Shown piece after piece: positions 46,842 to 57,222 of a DNA stretch of 64,000 nucleotides. A program made the position numbers and the translations under genes. Where the stretch lies: positions 120,470,957 through 120,534,956 of the forward strand of contig CM023449.1 of assembly GCA_013339765.2 (NCBI GenBank), in the 5' to 3' direction. Numbering within the stretch: position 1 is the first letter of the stretch; the number at the start of each line of letters is the position of its first letter. Source of the DNA: Haemaphysalis longicornis. Lineage: Eukaryota; Arthropoda; Arachnida; Ixodida; Ixodidae. The notes under the pieces were generated by a model. That model had not been told where the DNA came from and searched no databases. It saw nothing but the letters and a program-made list of their open reading frames with translations.

Positions 46842-47149
46842 ACTTGGCAGTGGCGACGACAAGCAGCAACTTGGGACTAAGCGCTCTCGATTTTCGGTGC
46901 AGGTGCCAGTCTGCGCAGCGGGTACTCAGCTCCACAAGACTGCTGAATCAACCGTACGTGTTGCACATGGAAACTGCGTGACGGATTTTTTCAACGACAG
47001 TCGGCGGCACTTGGCATCTGCGCAGATCATCGGCGCTAGCGTCACTGAAGCAAGCTATAAAAGGACAAGGAAACATCGCTGCCAAGCACACTTGCAGTGG
47101 CGACGACAAGCAGCAACTTGGGACTAAGCGCTCTCGATTTTCGGTGCAG
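46842..47149 (+). repeat. LINE-B 5' UTR modules
   Basis: Cores at 46842-46902 (61 bp) and 47090-47149 (60 bp) are nearly identical. They begin ACTTGGCAG (the second lacks one G), continue TGGCGACGACAAGCAGCAAC and end TTTTCGGTGCAG, each followed by GT. They are 248 bp apart. Such tandem 5' modules act as internal promoters in some LINEs; here the ends also look like splice donors (CAG|GT). Confidence 0.8.
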
Positions 47150-47265
47150 GTTAGTGTCTGGCGAAGCGTTGCTGTATGTTCCTGTTTTTTACGTCGTCGC
47201 TTCTGCCAAGTTTCTTGTAGAGGGCTTATGTTTGGTGTTCTGTGAAATCTTATGCTGTGTGAAAA

Positions 47266-48040
47266 ATGACTAAAGACATAGCAAAAATGAAGGAGGAGAT
47301 ACGGGCGGAAGTTGAACAGCAACTTCGAGCTGAGATAAAGGCATCACGTGAGGCATTTGAGAGAGAGATGCGAAATGAATTACGCGACCTTCGAAATGAG
47401 CAAAAAGGGATTGTACAAAGCTTGGAACACTCCCAGGCTGACATTGATGACTTGAAGAAACGGTTAGAAGTTGAACTTGCAAAGAATGAAAAACTAAGGA
47501 GCGAAAATGATGCCCTCGGGGCGAAATGTCAAGTTCTTGAAGACAGGGCAGTTGATCTGCAGAAGAGAGTCCTTCAAATCGAGCAATATTCTAGGAATTG
47601 CAATCTTGAGATCCAGGGTGTTGAAAAGCAAGAAAACGAAAATGTTGTTGAGATTTTCTCTAAGCTTGGTACGGTCATCAATGAACCCATTTCTCAGGGT
47701 GACATTGTAGCCTGCCACCGCGTTCCAACACGGAATTCTGACAAAACGAACATTGTTGTACAATTCAGATCTCGCGATAAACGTGAATGTGCTCTGAAAA
47801 AGGCAACAAAAATTGAGGTTGACAAACGAAGACCTGGGATATGAAAGCACATTGCCTATCTATGTTAATGAACATCTGTGTCCGACCCTGAAGCGTTTTG
47901 CTTGGCATGGCTGTCAAAAAAAGCACGACCACAAGTGGAAATCAGTGTGGTCGTTCAAGGGCAAGATATACGCAAAGAAAACTGAAACTTCACCAATGAT
48001 CCATATAGCCGACGGAAGCGACCTTGCCAAAATACAGTAA
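47266..48040 (+). pseudogene. LINE-B ORF1 (coiled-coil/RRM-like RNA-binding protein)
   Basis: Starts ATG at 47266 and ends at 48040, with one frameshift near 47820-47835. The first ~110 residues form a heptad-rich, Glu/Arg/Lys-rich coiled coil (KMKEEIRAEVEQQLRAEI, LKKRLEVELAKNEKLRSE). This is followed by VLQIEQYSRNCNLEIQGV, the start of an RRM-like fold as in L1/CR1-type ORF1 proteins, then ACHRVPTRNSDKTNIVVQF and, after the shift, YVNEHLCPTLKRFAWHGC. The protein coats the element's RNA. A single-base change would restore the frame, so a sequencing error is possible. LINE-A ORF1 has the same blocks. Confidence 0.85.
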
Positions 48041-48072
48041 AGTCAATTCGGAACCGCCTTACCGCAGTAATA

Positions 48073-48807
48073 ATGGATCAGTCGGATTACCGACAGTTCG
48101 TTTTGCCAGAATGTTTCGGACATCAAAATTTAAAACAACATTCCTTGATACACTTTAATGTACGCTCCGCTACTAACAAAGAAGAAGAAATTTACAATTT
48201 TTTAAGCCAGTTTTCCTTCCGATATAATGTTGTCATGATTACTGAGACGTGGTATAGGGATGGTTGTAAAATGCTTCAACTTCCGGGTTACAATAACTTC
48301 TTTGTGAATCGTCCTGATCGGCGAGGAGGGGGAGTCGCTATTTACGTAGAAGAAAACATGCACTGTGAATTAGTTTCAAAATTTTCAGTAGTCACAAATG
48401 ACTATAAGATAGTGGCACTCAAATACGACAACGACATCATGGTTGCTGTATACCGGCCACCACAAGGCAATTTCTCACAATTTCTGCATTTCTTCGAAAA
48501 TATCTTAGACCATGTGTCCCACAATGGTTTCCGCCTTGTTTGTGCCGGTGAATTCAATATAAACGTCTTAGAAGATAGTGCAACAGTCACCGAATTTCGC
48601 ACTACACTTAGTTCAGTTGGATTTCTAAACCTAATCAAAACACCTACACGCATCACAGCAACCAGTTCGTCTGCCCTTGACCTGTTGATTACAAACGTTG
48701 AAACTGTAGTTTTTTCTGCCGGTACTATCGCATCAAGCCTAAGTGATCATTGTCCAGTTTTTATGATATATGATAACAAAACAAAAAACAAGAAGCATCA
48801 CTCATAG
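48073..48807 (+). CDS. LINE-B ORF2, apurinic-type endonuclease domain
   Basis: ATG at 48073 and 244 open codons. Motifs of APE-type LINE endonuclease: LIHFNVRSATNKEEEI (Asn), VMITETWYRDG (catalytic Glu), DRRGGGVAIYVEE, VAVYRPP, RLVCAGEFNINVL where the usual GDFN is GEFN, SSALDLLITNV and SSLSDHCPVF (SDH). The domain nicks target DNA to prime reverse transcription. The frame ends at 48807, where a stop interrupts ORF2 before the RT. The Asp-to-Glu change in the GDFN block would impair activity. Confidence 0.85.
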   Translation: MDQSDYRQFVLPECFGHQNLKQHSLIHFNVRSATNKEEEIYNFLSQFSFRYNVVMITETWYRDGCKMLQLPGYNNFFVNRPDRRGGGVAIYVEENMHCELVSKFSVVTNDYKIVALKYDNDIMVAVYRPPQGNFSQFLHFFENILDHVSHNGFRLVCAGEFNINVLEDSATVTEFRTTLSSVGFLNLIKTPTRITATSSSALDLLITNVETVVFSAGTIASSLSDHCPVFMIYDNKTKNKKHHS

Positions 48808-50530
48808 TCTATCAAGACCCAGGTTGTGTCTGCGACGGCTTTAGAATCGTTTAAATGCGAAATAAGCACTTGTGATTGGTCATTTGTATATGATATGAAT
48901 CGGCAAATGACGCCTATTCTGAGTTTATGAAAAAGTTTCTCGCCATTTACAATAGGCACTTTCCGTTCACAACCTTCACGCAATCCAAGAAAATGAGAAA
49001 GCCTTGGGTAACGCGAGCTCACATGAAAATGATCAAACGAAAAAAACAAACTGCATCACGCATTCTTGCGAACAAGACTGCCGACGACGCTGCAGGAATT
49101 CAAGAAGCAGCGTAATCTACTCAACAAAGAACTAAGACGAGCAAAAGCTGCTTATTTATCATTCTCTGTTCGCAGATATAGATAACAGGCACCCGGATAC
49201 TGCGTGGAAAGCCATAAACCGCGTTTGGGGCGGGGACGAAATCATTTACACACCGGACAAAATCCTGGTAAATGGGTCGCGAGGTAATCGGTAGTGACAG
49301 TGCTAATCAATTTAACACGTACTTTGTCAACACCACAATTCAGACACATGCTCGGCCGTTTTACCGAAGAGTCCGAATGTGTTCAAAACAATGTTATTGG
49401 AAGCCTTTTTTCTTAATCCAACCGATATAAATGAAATTTATCGAACATTTATGAACCTGAACAATAGCAAGCTTTGGACATCAATGGACATGCAGATCAA
49501 ACCAGTTAAATACGTCATAGAACACATTGCTCCACGCGCTAGTTCATATTTATAATCTAGCCATAGATTAGGTGTATTTCCGCCTGAGATGAAGAGAGCA
49601 AGAGTGTCTGTAATACATAAAGTGGGGGGGATAAATCCACAGTGTCGAACTACAGACCAATATATTTTCTTCCAGTTTTTTTTCTAAGGGCCTATAGAAA
49701 GTGATCTATCATCGCATGGAAAATTTCTTTTCTGACAAAATATTCTATCTTGATGCACAATTTGGTTTTCGTAGTGGTCGATCAACGGAAACCGCGCTAC
49801 TCACACTTAAAGAACACATAATAGATAACATTGAGAAAAACTATACACTGTAGGTCTCTTTATTGACTTCAGTTGAGCTTTTGATTGCCTGGACCATTAT
49901 ATCTTAATAAAAAAATTATCTGCATGTGGTATTCGGGGAAAGGCTTCAGACTTTCTACACTCATACTTACACAACCGTCAGCAATGCGTGTACCTAGACA
50001 TCTACAAGTCACCGTTTCTTTCTATTGCAAAAGGCGTACCGCAAGGAAGCATTTTGGGGGGCCCTTGCTCTTTAACGTGTATATCAATGATATCACAAAA
50101 ATAGATACAACTGCAAAAGTTTATTATGTACGCAGACGACAGCACTATACTTATTTCCGGTACTGATGTCAACGATTTAATTGCAAATGTAACGATGTGC
50201 TTCGGAAGCTATCCGTTGGTCGCAGTCGAATCAATTAGCATTAATTCCAATAAGACCATAGTAGTCATCTTCAGGTCTAAAAATAAAGCACTTAACCTGC
50301 AAAGTAACATAATTTATGAGGATAAAGTTATTGACATAGTACACGAACACAAGATTCTAGGCGTTACATTTTCCGCCACACCTAGGTTGGACACACACGT
50401 AGTTAACCTTTGTAATAAACTGTCCTCAGTCACCGGAGTATTATCGCGATGCCGGAATTTCCTTCCTGCACAGGTCAAACTGCAAATTTACAAACGCATT
50501 ATTTGCATCGCATGTTAACTATTGTAGTCT
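48808..50530 (+). pseudogene. LINE-B ORF2, RT (5' part, before repeat D)
   Basis: RT blocks in shifting frames: KKMRKPWVTRAHMKMIKRK (linker, 48981-49050), SNYRPI around 49650, LDAQFGFRSGRSTETALLTL near 49750, FIDFS followed by FDCLDHYILIKKL near 49860 (the first catalytic Asp), KGVPQGSILGG near 50030, and YADDSTILISGTDVNDLI at 50126 (YADD). Then RSKNKALNLQSNIIYEDKV and VHEHKILGVTF. Many breaks are one-base length differences in homopolymers. It ends at the junction with repeat D. Confidence 0.85.
50116..50530 (+). repeat. 415-bp direct duplication of LINE-B, left copy
   Basis: Nearly identical to 52282-52697; covers YADD to the CNYCS region of the RT. Differences by eye are mostly one-base homopolymer length changes (for example GCAAATG versus GCAAAATG, CCGTTGG versus CCGTTTGG). 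Confidence 0.9.
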
Positions 50531-52273
50531 ATCACCAGGCAGGAAGCTCTTAGGCCTATTGGCTATAAGGGTAAAGCGAGGGACAATATGCGCAACCCGT
50601 TCGCAACTGTTTTCTGTATGAGATACTGTATTTAAAAAAAAGCCTTCCCACTGATCGATCCCAGGACATGGCCTGACTGGTTGTATTGGTACTAGGGGTA
50701 TGAATACAACAATAGGTTGTATTTATAACCGATAATTCAACGGTTCTGATTAGGCTGGGCCCTTCTTGCGAAAGGCTTGAGAGCACTTTAGCTTTTCCAC
50801 GATCAAGAAACTCATTATTTTGTAGTTTTTCCTGGAAGCCCTTAAAAATAAATTACATGGTTATACCAACAGTCAGCGCTTGCCGGAAGTTACATCTGGT
50901 TAGAAGCGCTTTGAAAAAAGGAGCTAATGATAGGTATTAGGCAAACATAGTAGAAAGATTGAGCTAAGGAAGTCAACAGGTGTGCAATACAACCTAATTG
51001 AAACAGCATTTTAAAATTAAGAAAAATTAAAACGCACCCTATCCATACTGGCGAGTTCAAATAAGGGGTGTACATAGACAGATACCAGGCATGAAAAACC
51101 TTATTTTGACGGATTTATTGATGCCACTGTCATGGGTAAGTCTGTAGAAATGCAAGATACTCAAATTCTATCTTAGGTTAGTATCTAAGGTACGTCATTA
51201 CTCAAGCCTTTTGAAAAACCACTTTTTTTTTTCAATTTGTGTCGGGTGGATTTGGTGGCGGAGTTCCTGCTTACTTGTTCGATCCCATTCGCCTTTACAA
51301 AACGTTTTCGCATTTGTTTACACGTTTTGGCCAGCGGAGTTTTCATTCCTTGGAGGATTGTCAGATTTTAGGACTTGCGCACAATGATAGCTACCCGCAT
51401 TCAGTTTCACAACGTATCGAACAAAATGCCGGTTTTCTTTAGGTTTTGTTAACTGCGAGCAAACAAAAAAACAAGGTTATTACGAAGGAAATCCACGAAT
51501 ATGCACACAGAAATTTGTGGAAAGCTTGCCTTCTCTGAGATTTTGCAGTACCCCCCGTCTAACTAGATCAGTTGGGTGATTTGATTCAGCTTCTCCATTG
51601 CGGCAGACCACAGGCAGACCATCCCGCCCGCCATCGACGGCGAGAGTAACCACTGTATTCACAAACCTAACTTAAGGATCCTTTCTCCTTCCGACACTTT
51701 TCGGCGCCTTAACGCGTGTCAGAAGTGAACTGATGCTGAAAAGTACCTTTTTTGCAACTTATCGGCCAGAAAAATAAGCTCTACTTGTGGTAGTTCCCGA
51801 CCTACTCACAGGCGCCATGAAGACAAAACGAAAGTTTGGTTCATTCAAAAGATTGCTTCGTTAAGATCATGCTCACACCACTTTTAACGTAAACGTCGCT
51901 CAAATAAACTGTATAATTACAAAAAAAAGGGAATGGCCATTTCCCGCAACCGAACCCATGATGTTATACCAGCCAGCTCTGCGGTTGGCGGAGGCCGGAA
52001 GAGCAAACGCAAATTAGGCAGAACTTATAAGCTCGCAGCATGAGCTATTTACGCTTAAATTTAGGGCACATTCTTTTTTATATAAAAAAGAATGGTGGGA
52101 CAAACATTGGAAATTAATAAAGCACACGAAAACATTGAAATGCCGATGCGTACTGCTGTTGGTACTGCGTGCACTATGCTTGGTTTAGATGCGCAGCACT
52201 GCGGGGCTTTGGGGTTGTCTCAGATGACGCTGGCCGATTGACGCAGGTGACGGTGTCTTACGTCACCATATTT
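50531..52273. mobile_element. Repeat D, copy 1 (~1.74 kb, unclassified), inside LINE-B
   Basis: Begins ATCACCAGGCAGGAAGC and ends GTCTTACGTCACCATATTT. It is nearly identical to 60456-62196, so it is a dispersed repeat or a recently duplicated block. It has no convincing terminal inverted repeat, LTR or poly-A tail. The largest frame (51239-51442, 67 codons) resembles nothing known. Internal features: a GGTGACG...CGTCACC hairpin at the right end, a 24-bp perfect palindrome at 52070-52093, and an ATACAAC/GTTGTAT inverted pair near 50702-50720. It sits between two 415-bp copies of LINE-B. It may be a non-autonomous element or an assembly-created segment. Confidence 0.7.
52070..52093. repeat. 24-bp perfect palindrome in repeat D
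   Basis: ATTCTTTTTTAT and its exact reverse complement ATAAAAAAGAAT, with no spacer. The copy at about 61994-62017 has a single mismatch. Confidence 0.85.
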
Positions 52274-52281
52274 ACGTCACC

Positions 52282-52697
52282 AAAGTTTATTATGTACGCA
52301 GACGACAGCACTATACTTATTTCCGGTACTGATGTCAACGATTTATTTGCAAAATGTAACGATGTGCTTCGGAAGCTATCCGTTTGGTCGCAGTCGAATC
52401 AAATTAGCATTAATTCCAATAAGACCATAGTAGTCATCTTCAGGTCTAAAAATAAAGCACTTAACCTGCAAAGTAACATAATTTATGAGGATAAAGTTAT
52501 TGACATAGTACACGAACACAAGATTCTAGGCGTTACATTTTCCGCACACCTAGGTTGGACACACACGTAGTTAACCTTTGTAATAAACTGTCCTCAGTCA
52601 CCGGAGTATTATCGCGATGCCGGAATTTCCTTCCTGCACAGGTCAAACTGCAAATTTACAACGCATTATTTGCATCGCATGTTAACTATTGTAGTCT
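52282..52697 (+). repeat. 415-bp direct duplication of LINE-B, right copy
   Basis: Matches 50116-50530 and continues seamlessly into the rest of LINE-B ORF2. This copy is cleaner and has longer open frames. Confidence 0.9.
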
Positions 52698-53097
52698 TGT
52701 GTGGGCTACGACAAATAAAACAAATGAAATAAAAATTCTGAGGTTGCAAAAGAGAATGATTCGAAATATCGCCAATATTCCGTATTTGTCATCAACACAA
52801 AATGCTTTCCCAAAATACAACATTATCAAAGTAAACCACTTGTACAGGTTTCGTATTTTAAGTGCATTTGTTTCTGCATCAAACGCACTAAAAAGCGTTT
52901 TAATATCGCTCTCATCCCTTACAGCAAGGGATGCCGATTCACGCACGCGCAGCACAGAACAATGGGTAGTGCGGCGGTTCCGCACTAATTATAAATATCA
53001 GGCTCTGCCCTTCAACATTCCCACCATTCTAAATGAACATAGTCATACACATTGCTTTTCCCGCAAACAGTTGCGGCAATACTTCGTAAACTTGTAG
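52282..53097 (+). pseudogene. LINE-B ORF2, RT (3' part, after repeat D)
   Basis: Starts within the YADD block (YADDSTILISGTDVNDLF), with one shift near 52550, then VNLCNKLSSVTGVLSRCRNF, LQIYNALFASHVNYCSLVW (thumb region), LRLQKRMIRNIANI and the C-terminal RTNYKYQALPFNIPTILNEH, ending KQLRQYFVNL at 53097. This is the natural LINE C-terminus; the same LPFxLN-type block ends LINE-A. Confidence 0.85.
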
Positions 53098-53443
53098 TTT
53101 CCATCACTGTTACAATCATTGCTGTGTTTTGTATTTATGTGCTATTTCTGTTGTTTCGTGTCTTCCTGTGTATAGAAGTGACTTTTTGTGTTAATTTGTA
53201 CGAATTGAGAATTTTGAAACCATAGTTCTTGTATAACTTTTCGAATTCAGCTTATTGTGAACTACGTACGAAGGATGTACTCTTTCAATTGCTTTCGTTA
53301 TGAGTGATTTTTTTTCCTTTCTTGAACCCTGCCAAGTGAGGGTTTCCGGGCCACTGTCAAGCTGTCTTTTAGCAGCTTTTAGCCCGGACGACCTTCCAGT
53401 TTCTTCTGGAAAAATAAAGACCTTATCTTATCTTATCTTATCT
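53098..53443 (+). other. LINE-B 3' UTR and CTTAT tail
   Basis: About 320 bp of 3' UTR with AATAAA at about 53412, then four or five CTTAT units at 53421-53443, followed by Gypsy-2 sequence. Confidence 0.85.
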
Positions 53444-53990
53444 TCATCAGAGTCTTGTGCTGGCGGGTCGACGGGGGCGCGGAACAGGCAGTCGGCGTCG
53501 GAGTGTTTCCTGCCGGATTTATAAACGACTGTAACGTCGAACTCCTGCAGGCGCAAACTCCACCGCCCAAGACGGCCAGAGGGGTCCTTCAAATTGGCGA
53601 GCCAACACAGCGCGTGGTGGTCTGTCACAACCTTGAATGGTATTCCATACACGTATGGGCGGAATTTTGAAATCGCCCATATTCTCGCCCATAGAAATCG
53701 CCCATATTGCCAGACACTCTTTCTCAGAGGCAGAGTAGTTTTTCTCTTCCTTCGACAGACCACGGCTGGCATAGGCGATTACGTTTTCGCACCCGCTTTG
53801 TTTTTGGACGAGGACGGCACCCAAGCCTATATCACTGGCGTCCGTGTGTATTTCCGTTTTGGCGTTTTCGTCGAGATGAGCGAGCACGGGCGGGCTTTGC
53901 AGGCGTTTTTGCAGCTCGCAGAATGCTTTTTCTTGGTCGTTGTCCCAGCTGGAAGGAGTGCTATCTTTCGTCAAGCGCGTGACCGGCTCT
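53444..53990 (-). pseudogene. Gypsy-2 RNase H
   Basis: Read downward from 53990: LAHLDENAKTEIHTDASDIG with the catalytic Asp in HTDAS, AVLVQKQSGCENVIAYASR, LSKEEKNYSASEKECLAIWA with the catalytic Glu, then (53428-53772) YGIPFKVVTDHHALCWLANL with the HH/D region, and RLQEFDVTVVYKSGRKHSDADCL. A short local duplication (ATCGCCCATATT, repeated near 53672 and 53697) shifts the frame between the two pieces. The 3' end runs into LINE-B at 53443. Confidence 0.9.
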
Positions 53991-54690
53991 GCAATGCGTG
54001 CGAAGTTTGCGACGAAGCGCCGGTAGTATGCGCACAGTCCGAGAAATCTTCGCACGCCCTTCTTGTCTTTCGGCCTTGGGAAGTTCGCAACGGCTGAAGT
54101 TTTTGCCGTGTCAGGTAGGACTCCCGCGGCGTTGACGACGTAGCCCAAGAACTTGAGTTCCTCGTACGCGAAACGGCACTTTTCAGGTTTTAGCGTTAAC
54201 CCCGACGTACGAATGGCCTCGAGTACAGACTCCAACCTTGCGAGGTGTTCGTCGAAAGTCCGGGCGAATACGACAACGTCGTCGAGGTATACGAGGCCGG
54301 TGTGCCACTTCAGGCCAGCTAGCACCGTGTCCATGACTCATTCAAACGTTGCTGGCGCCAAGCACAACCCGAAAGGCATCACCTTGAACTCGTATAGGCC
54401 ATCCGGTGTTATAAATGCAGTCTTCTCTCGGTCTCTCTCGTCCACTTCAATTTGGCAGTAGCCGGTCTTCAAATCCATCGATGAAAAGTACTGCGCATGG
54501 CAGAGGTGGTCGAGGGCGTCGTCGATTCGTGGCAGGGGGTACACGTCCTTTTTGGTGGTTTTGTTCAGTCACCGGTAGTCAACACAGAACCTTAATGTAC
54601 CGTCTTTTTTTCTTCACGAGTACGACCGGCGCAGCCCACGGACTTTTCGATGGCTGTACTATGTCGTCGCTGAGCATGCCGTCGACTTGA
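53991..54690 (-). pseudogene. Gypsy-2 reverse transcriptase
   Basis: 54338-54544 encodes VYPLPRIDDALDHLCHAQYF, SSMDLKTGYCQIEVDE, TAFITPDGLYEFKVMPFGL and CLAPATFE. 53519-54334 continues MDTVLAGLKWHTGLVYLDDV with an intact YLDD active site (near 54275), then RTSGLTLKPEKCRFAYEELK, KKGVRRFLGLCAYYRRF and LTKDSTPSSW. The two parts are in the same frame, separated by a TGA where the family has CGA (Arg) at 54335-54337. A second CGA-to-TGA lies near 54568. Apart from these and one shift near 54600 the RT is well preserved. Confidence 0.9.
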
Positions 54691-55720
54691 GTCCGGATGG
54701 CTTCCCGCTCGTGTGAAGAGACGCGGTACGGTGACTGTCGGGTAGGTCGGGCTCCATCTTCGGTTATAATTCGGTGCTTTCGCTAGGGGTATCTGACGTA
54801 ATTTTGAGTTTGCCGAAAAACACTCGCTGTAGCGATGGAGCAAATCCAGCAATCTGTCGTGATTTTCTCGCGGCAGCGCCGGGTTCACGTCGAAAGGTTG
54901 CGGCGGCGTGGAAGCATCTCTGCGTGCGCATTCAAAGTTAGCGACCGCAATTATTTGACTTGCTTCTTGCGTTTCTTCGAGGAACGCAATTGCGGCGCCC
55001 TTGTTTAGATGCTGGTACCCCTCGGTGAAATTGGTGGCCAAAACATGGGATTTGTATTGCTTAAAGCGCGCAATGCCTCTTGTGACGGAGACACCGCGGT
55101 TGAGAAGAAACCTTTGGTCACCCTATACGATAGCGTCGATGTCAGGAGCAGCATCCTCACAGTAGACGGCGATCATCAAGCTTGCGCGGGGTGGCAGGGT
55201 GACGTGATCGCCGGCGATCTTTACAGCAGCACGGCGATCGGTGTTCAGTGGCGGCGTCGTGGAGTGATCAGAGGAAAAAGTTATCGACTTGGTCTGGAGA
55301 TCAATTATTGCGCCGTTGTCTGTCAAAAAGTCCATTCCGACTATTACGTCGCGGGAGCAGTTAGGTAAAATTACGAACGCAGCAGGGCACGTGATGCCGT
55401 CTATGGTGACGCGGGATGTGCACGTTCCACTTGGCGTTACGAGATGGCCTCCTGCTGTGCGTATATGCGGACCGTCCCATCTTGTCGTAACTTTCTTCAG
55501 CTTAGACGCGAATGACCCGCTCATTACCGAGTAGTCGGCTCCCGTATCGATGAGGGCGACTACGTCAAAGCCGTCGATGGACAACTGGACGTCGGACGCC
55601 GCCTTCCTCGAGTTCCGGGTGCATCGGGGCGTCGCATCTCGGCTTGTGCGTGTTGACGGTCGGGTACTGTGCGTCGTCGTTGTTGTCTCAGCGGTAGGTT
55701 CGGTCATGTCAAGTACACGT
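54691..55720 (-). pseudogene. Gypsy-2 protease and spacer
   Basis: 55123-55707 is a 194-codon frame. A Thr/Arg-rich linker is followed by VALIDTGADYSVMSG with an intact DTGA active site, then RVTIDGITCPAAFVILPNC and RDVIVGMDFLTDNGAIIDLQ, the flap-to-C-terminal region. 54592-55041 carries the spacer between protease and RT (NPALPRENHDRLLDLLHRY, KLRQIPLAKAPNYNRRW), after one or two frame breaks. The protease cleaves the Gag-Pol polyprotein. Confidence 0.88.
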
Positions 55721-56508
55721 CCGCGCCGTGTGGTTGTCGTCGTGTTCAGGAGTTACGTGAGGGTTAGGTCGGGTCGTCGGGATGAGGGCATGTCGTACGT
55801 CACAGTCTTCGGTGGATCGTTGCGTCGTTGGAGGGTTTTCGTTTTTCCGCCGTTGTGCAACTTCACCTCCAGAAGTTGGCGCCTTTAGTTTCCCCGCGTG
55901 GGCTGGGGGACCTTCCACGTGCGAAGTTAGCACTGCTACGGCGGTCCGGCGACTGGTACGGGTAGGGCTACGGCGAACGGTTGAACGGGCTGGTCCACGG
56001 CTGGTGTTGGACAGGTATTCTTCAATGTCAGATGGCCGCTGGCCGGGTTGGGGCGTGGTGCGTCGACGGAGAAACCACGAAGTCCGAGTCTCTTGTATGG
56101 GCAGCGACGGTAGATGTGGTCGGCCTCTCCGTAGTGGTAGCACAGAGGACGATTATCCGGTGTTCGCCATACGTCAGTCTTCCTCGGCGTCTGGTTTCGT
56201 ACTACAGGGGGTCGGGCGGGCGACAGTGGGCGGCGGTAGGGCGGGGCCTCTTGACGGCGTGTTGAAACAGGGCGGTGTCGACGAACAGCCGCGGAGTAGA
56301 TCATAGCCTCTGGCTCGCGGGGTGCTTCGGACGGTATAGAAGTTCCCAAAGCCTGCTGTACTTCTTCCCGGATCACGTCAGTCAGGGAAGCGACTTGGGG
56401 GTGTGTCGTCGTCGTCGGGAAAAGTTTCCGCAGCTCCTCCCTCACCACTGCACGGATGGTGTCGCGTAGTGAGTCGGAGTTAATAGCGCCGGTACCAATC
56501 GTCTCCAA
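55721..56508 (-). pseudogene. Gypsy-2 gag, C-terminal part with zinc knuckle
   Basis: 55936-56508 encodes LRDTIRAVVREELRKLFPT, SLTDVIREEVQQALGTSI, a Pro/Arg-rich stretch, then CYHYGEADHIYRRC. The CCHC knuckle (C-x2-C-x4-H-x4-C) has its second cysteine changed to tyrosine. A frameshift near 55930 links it to the Pro/Thr-rich frame of 55709-56143. Confidence 0.88.
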
Positions 56509-56544
56509 AACCAGCGCATTGATGCGGCGGTCGTACTGCCTCGT

Positions 56545-57192
56545 TCAGATTTCAAGCGTCTTCTCCATCGCGGCGGCCTCAGACGCAAATTCGGACGCGG
56601 TCTTGGGGGGGTTGCCAACAAGGAACGCGAAGAGCTCTTGCTTCACACCTCGCACCAGAAACCGTAGTTTCTTTTCTTCCGTCATTTCTGGGTCCGCACT
56701 GCGAAAAAGTCGCTTCATCTCCTCGACGAAGATCATGACCCCTTCGTTGGGGTGCTGCGTTCGAGTTTCCAGCAAAAGCGCTGCGCGTTCTTTTCTGACC
56801 ACGGTAGTAAAGGTCTTCAGGAACTCGCTTTTGAACTGAGCCCAGTTTGTCAAGGAGCTCTCGCGGTTTTCGAACCAAGTGCGAGCCGAATCTTCCAAGT
56901 AAACGAAAACATGTCGGAACGTTTCTGCGTCGTCCCACCTGTTGAATTTCCGGACGCGCTCCAGTTTCTCTAACCATTCTTCTGGGTCTTCTGCGGGCGC
57001 TCCTCGAAAGGATGGCGGATCCCGTGGCTGCTGCAGAACGACGGGACGATCGGCTTGGTTGACCATGGTGCTGGTTGCGACGTCTTTCTTCGCTTTCTCC
57101 GGTAGTAGACCGAACTCCGGTGGTAAATCTTGCCGGCGGAGGCTGGCTCTTGTTGGACTGGCTTGGCGGCTTCCTGGGGTTGTAGTGGGCAT
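56545..57192 (-). CDS. Gypsy-2 gag, N-terminal (capsid) part
   Basis: The open frame reads in from the LTR edge. The first ATG is at 57190-57192 (MPTTTPGSRQ); upstream in-frame codons overlap the primer-binding site and are not a credible start. Capsid blocks: PPSFRGAPAEDPEEWLEKLE, RKFNRWDDAETFRHVFVYLE, ARTWFENRESSLTNWAQFK, FLKTFTTVVRKERAALLLE and NEGVMIFVEEMKRLFRSADP. This is the usual retrotransposon Gag capsid pattern. The frame ends near 56545, about 36 bp before the next gag frame, and so is broken once. Confidence 0.85.
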   Translation of the reverse strand: MPTTTPGSRQASPTRASLRRQDLPPEFGLLPEKAKKDVATSTMVNQADRPVVLQQPRDPPSFRGAPAEDPEEWLEKLERVRKFNRWDDAETFRHVFVYLEDSARTWFENRESSLTNWAQFKSEFLKTFTTVVRKERAALLLETRTQHPNEGVMIFVEEMKRLFRSADPEMTEEKKLRFLVRGVKQELFAFLVGNPPKTASEFASEAAAMEKTLEI

Positions 57193-57203
57193 GAAGGGTG
57201 CGT

Positions 57204-57220
57204 ACCCCGCATCTCCACCA
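57204..57220 (-). other. Gypsy-2 primer-binding site (tRNA-Ala-like)
   Basis: Two bases inside the 5' LTR the minus strand reads TGGTGGAGATGCGGGGT. Its complement, ACCCCGCATCTCCACCA, is what I would expect for the 3' end of a tRNA-Ala with CCA added. It is in the right position and begins with the obligatory TGG. Confidence 0.75.
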
Positions 57221-57222
57221 GA

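Larger units (their letters stand above)
46842..53443 (+). mobile_element. LINE-B: CR1/Jockey-like non-LTR retrotransposon nested in Gypsy-2
   Basis: A full-length-looking plus-strand LINE: two copies of a 61-bp 5' module, ORF1 (47266-48040), ORF2 (48073-53097) with endonuclease and RT, 3' UTR with AATAAA at about 53412 and a CTTAT tail (53421-53443). It interrupts Gypsy-2 between RNase H and integrase, as shown by alignment to the same region of Gypsy-1 (about 3290-3340). ORF2 is itself interrupted by repeat D, with a 415-bp duplication. No obvious target duplication flanks LINE-B. It belongs to the same clade as LINE-A (shared ORF1 and endonuclease blocks), but is a different family. Confidence 0.9.

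Noticed and set aside
50531..52273. Repeat D as a Helitron
   Set aside because: The start resembles TC and there is a hairpin near the right end, but no CTRR terminus follows it and no A-T insertion site is evident.
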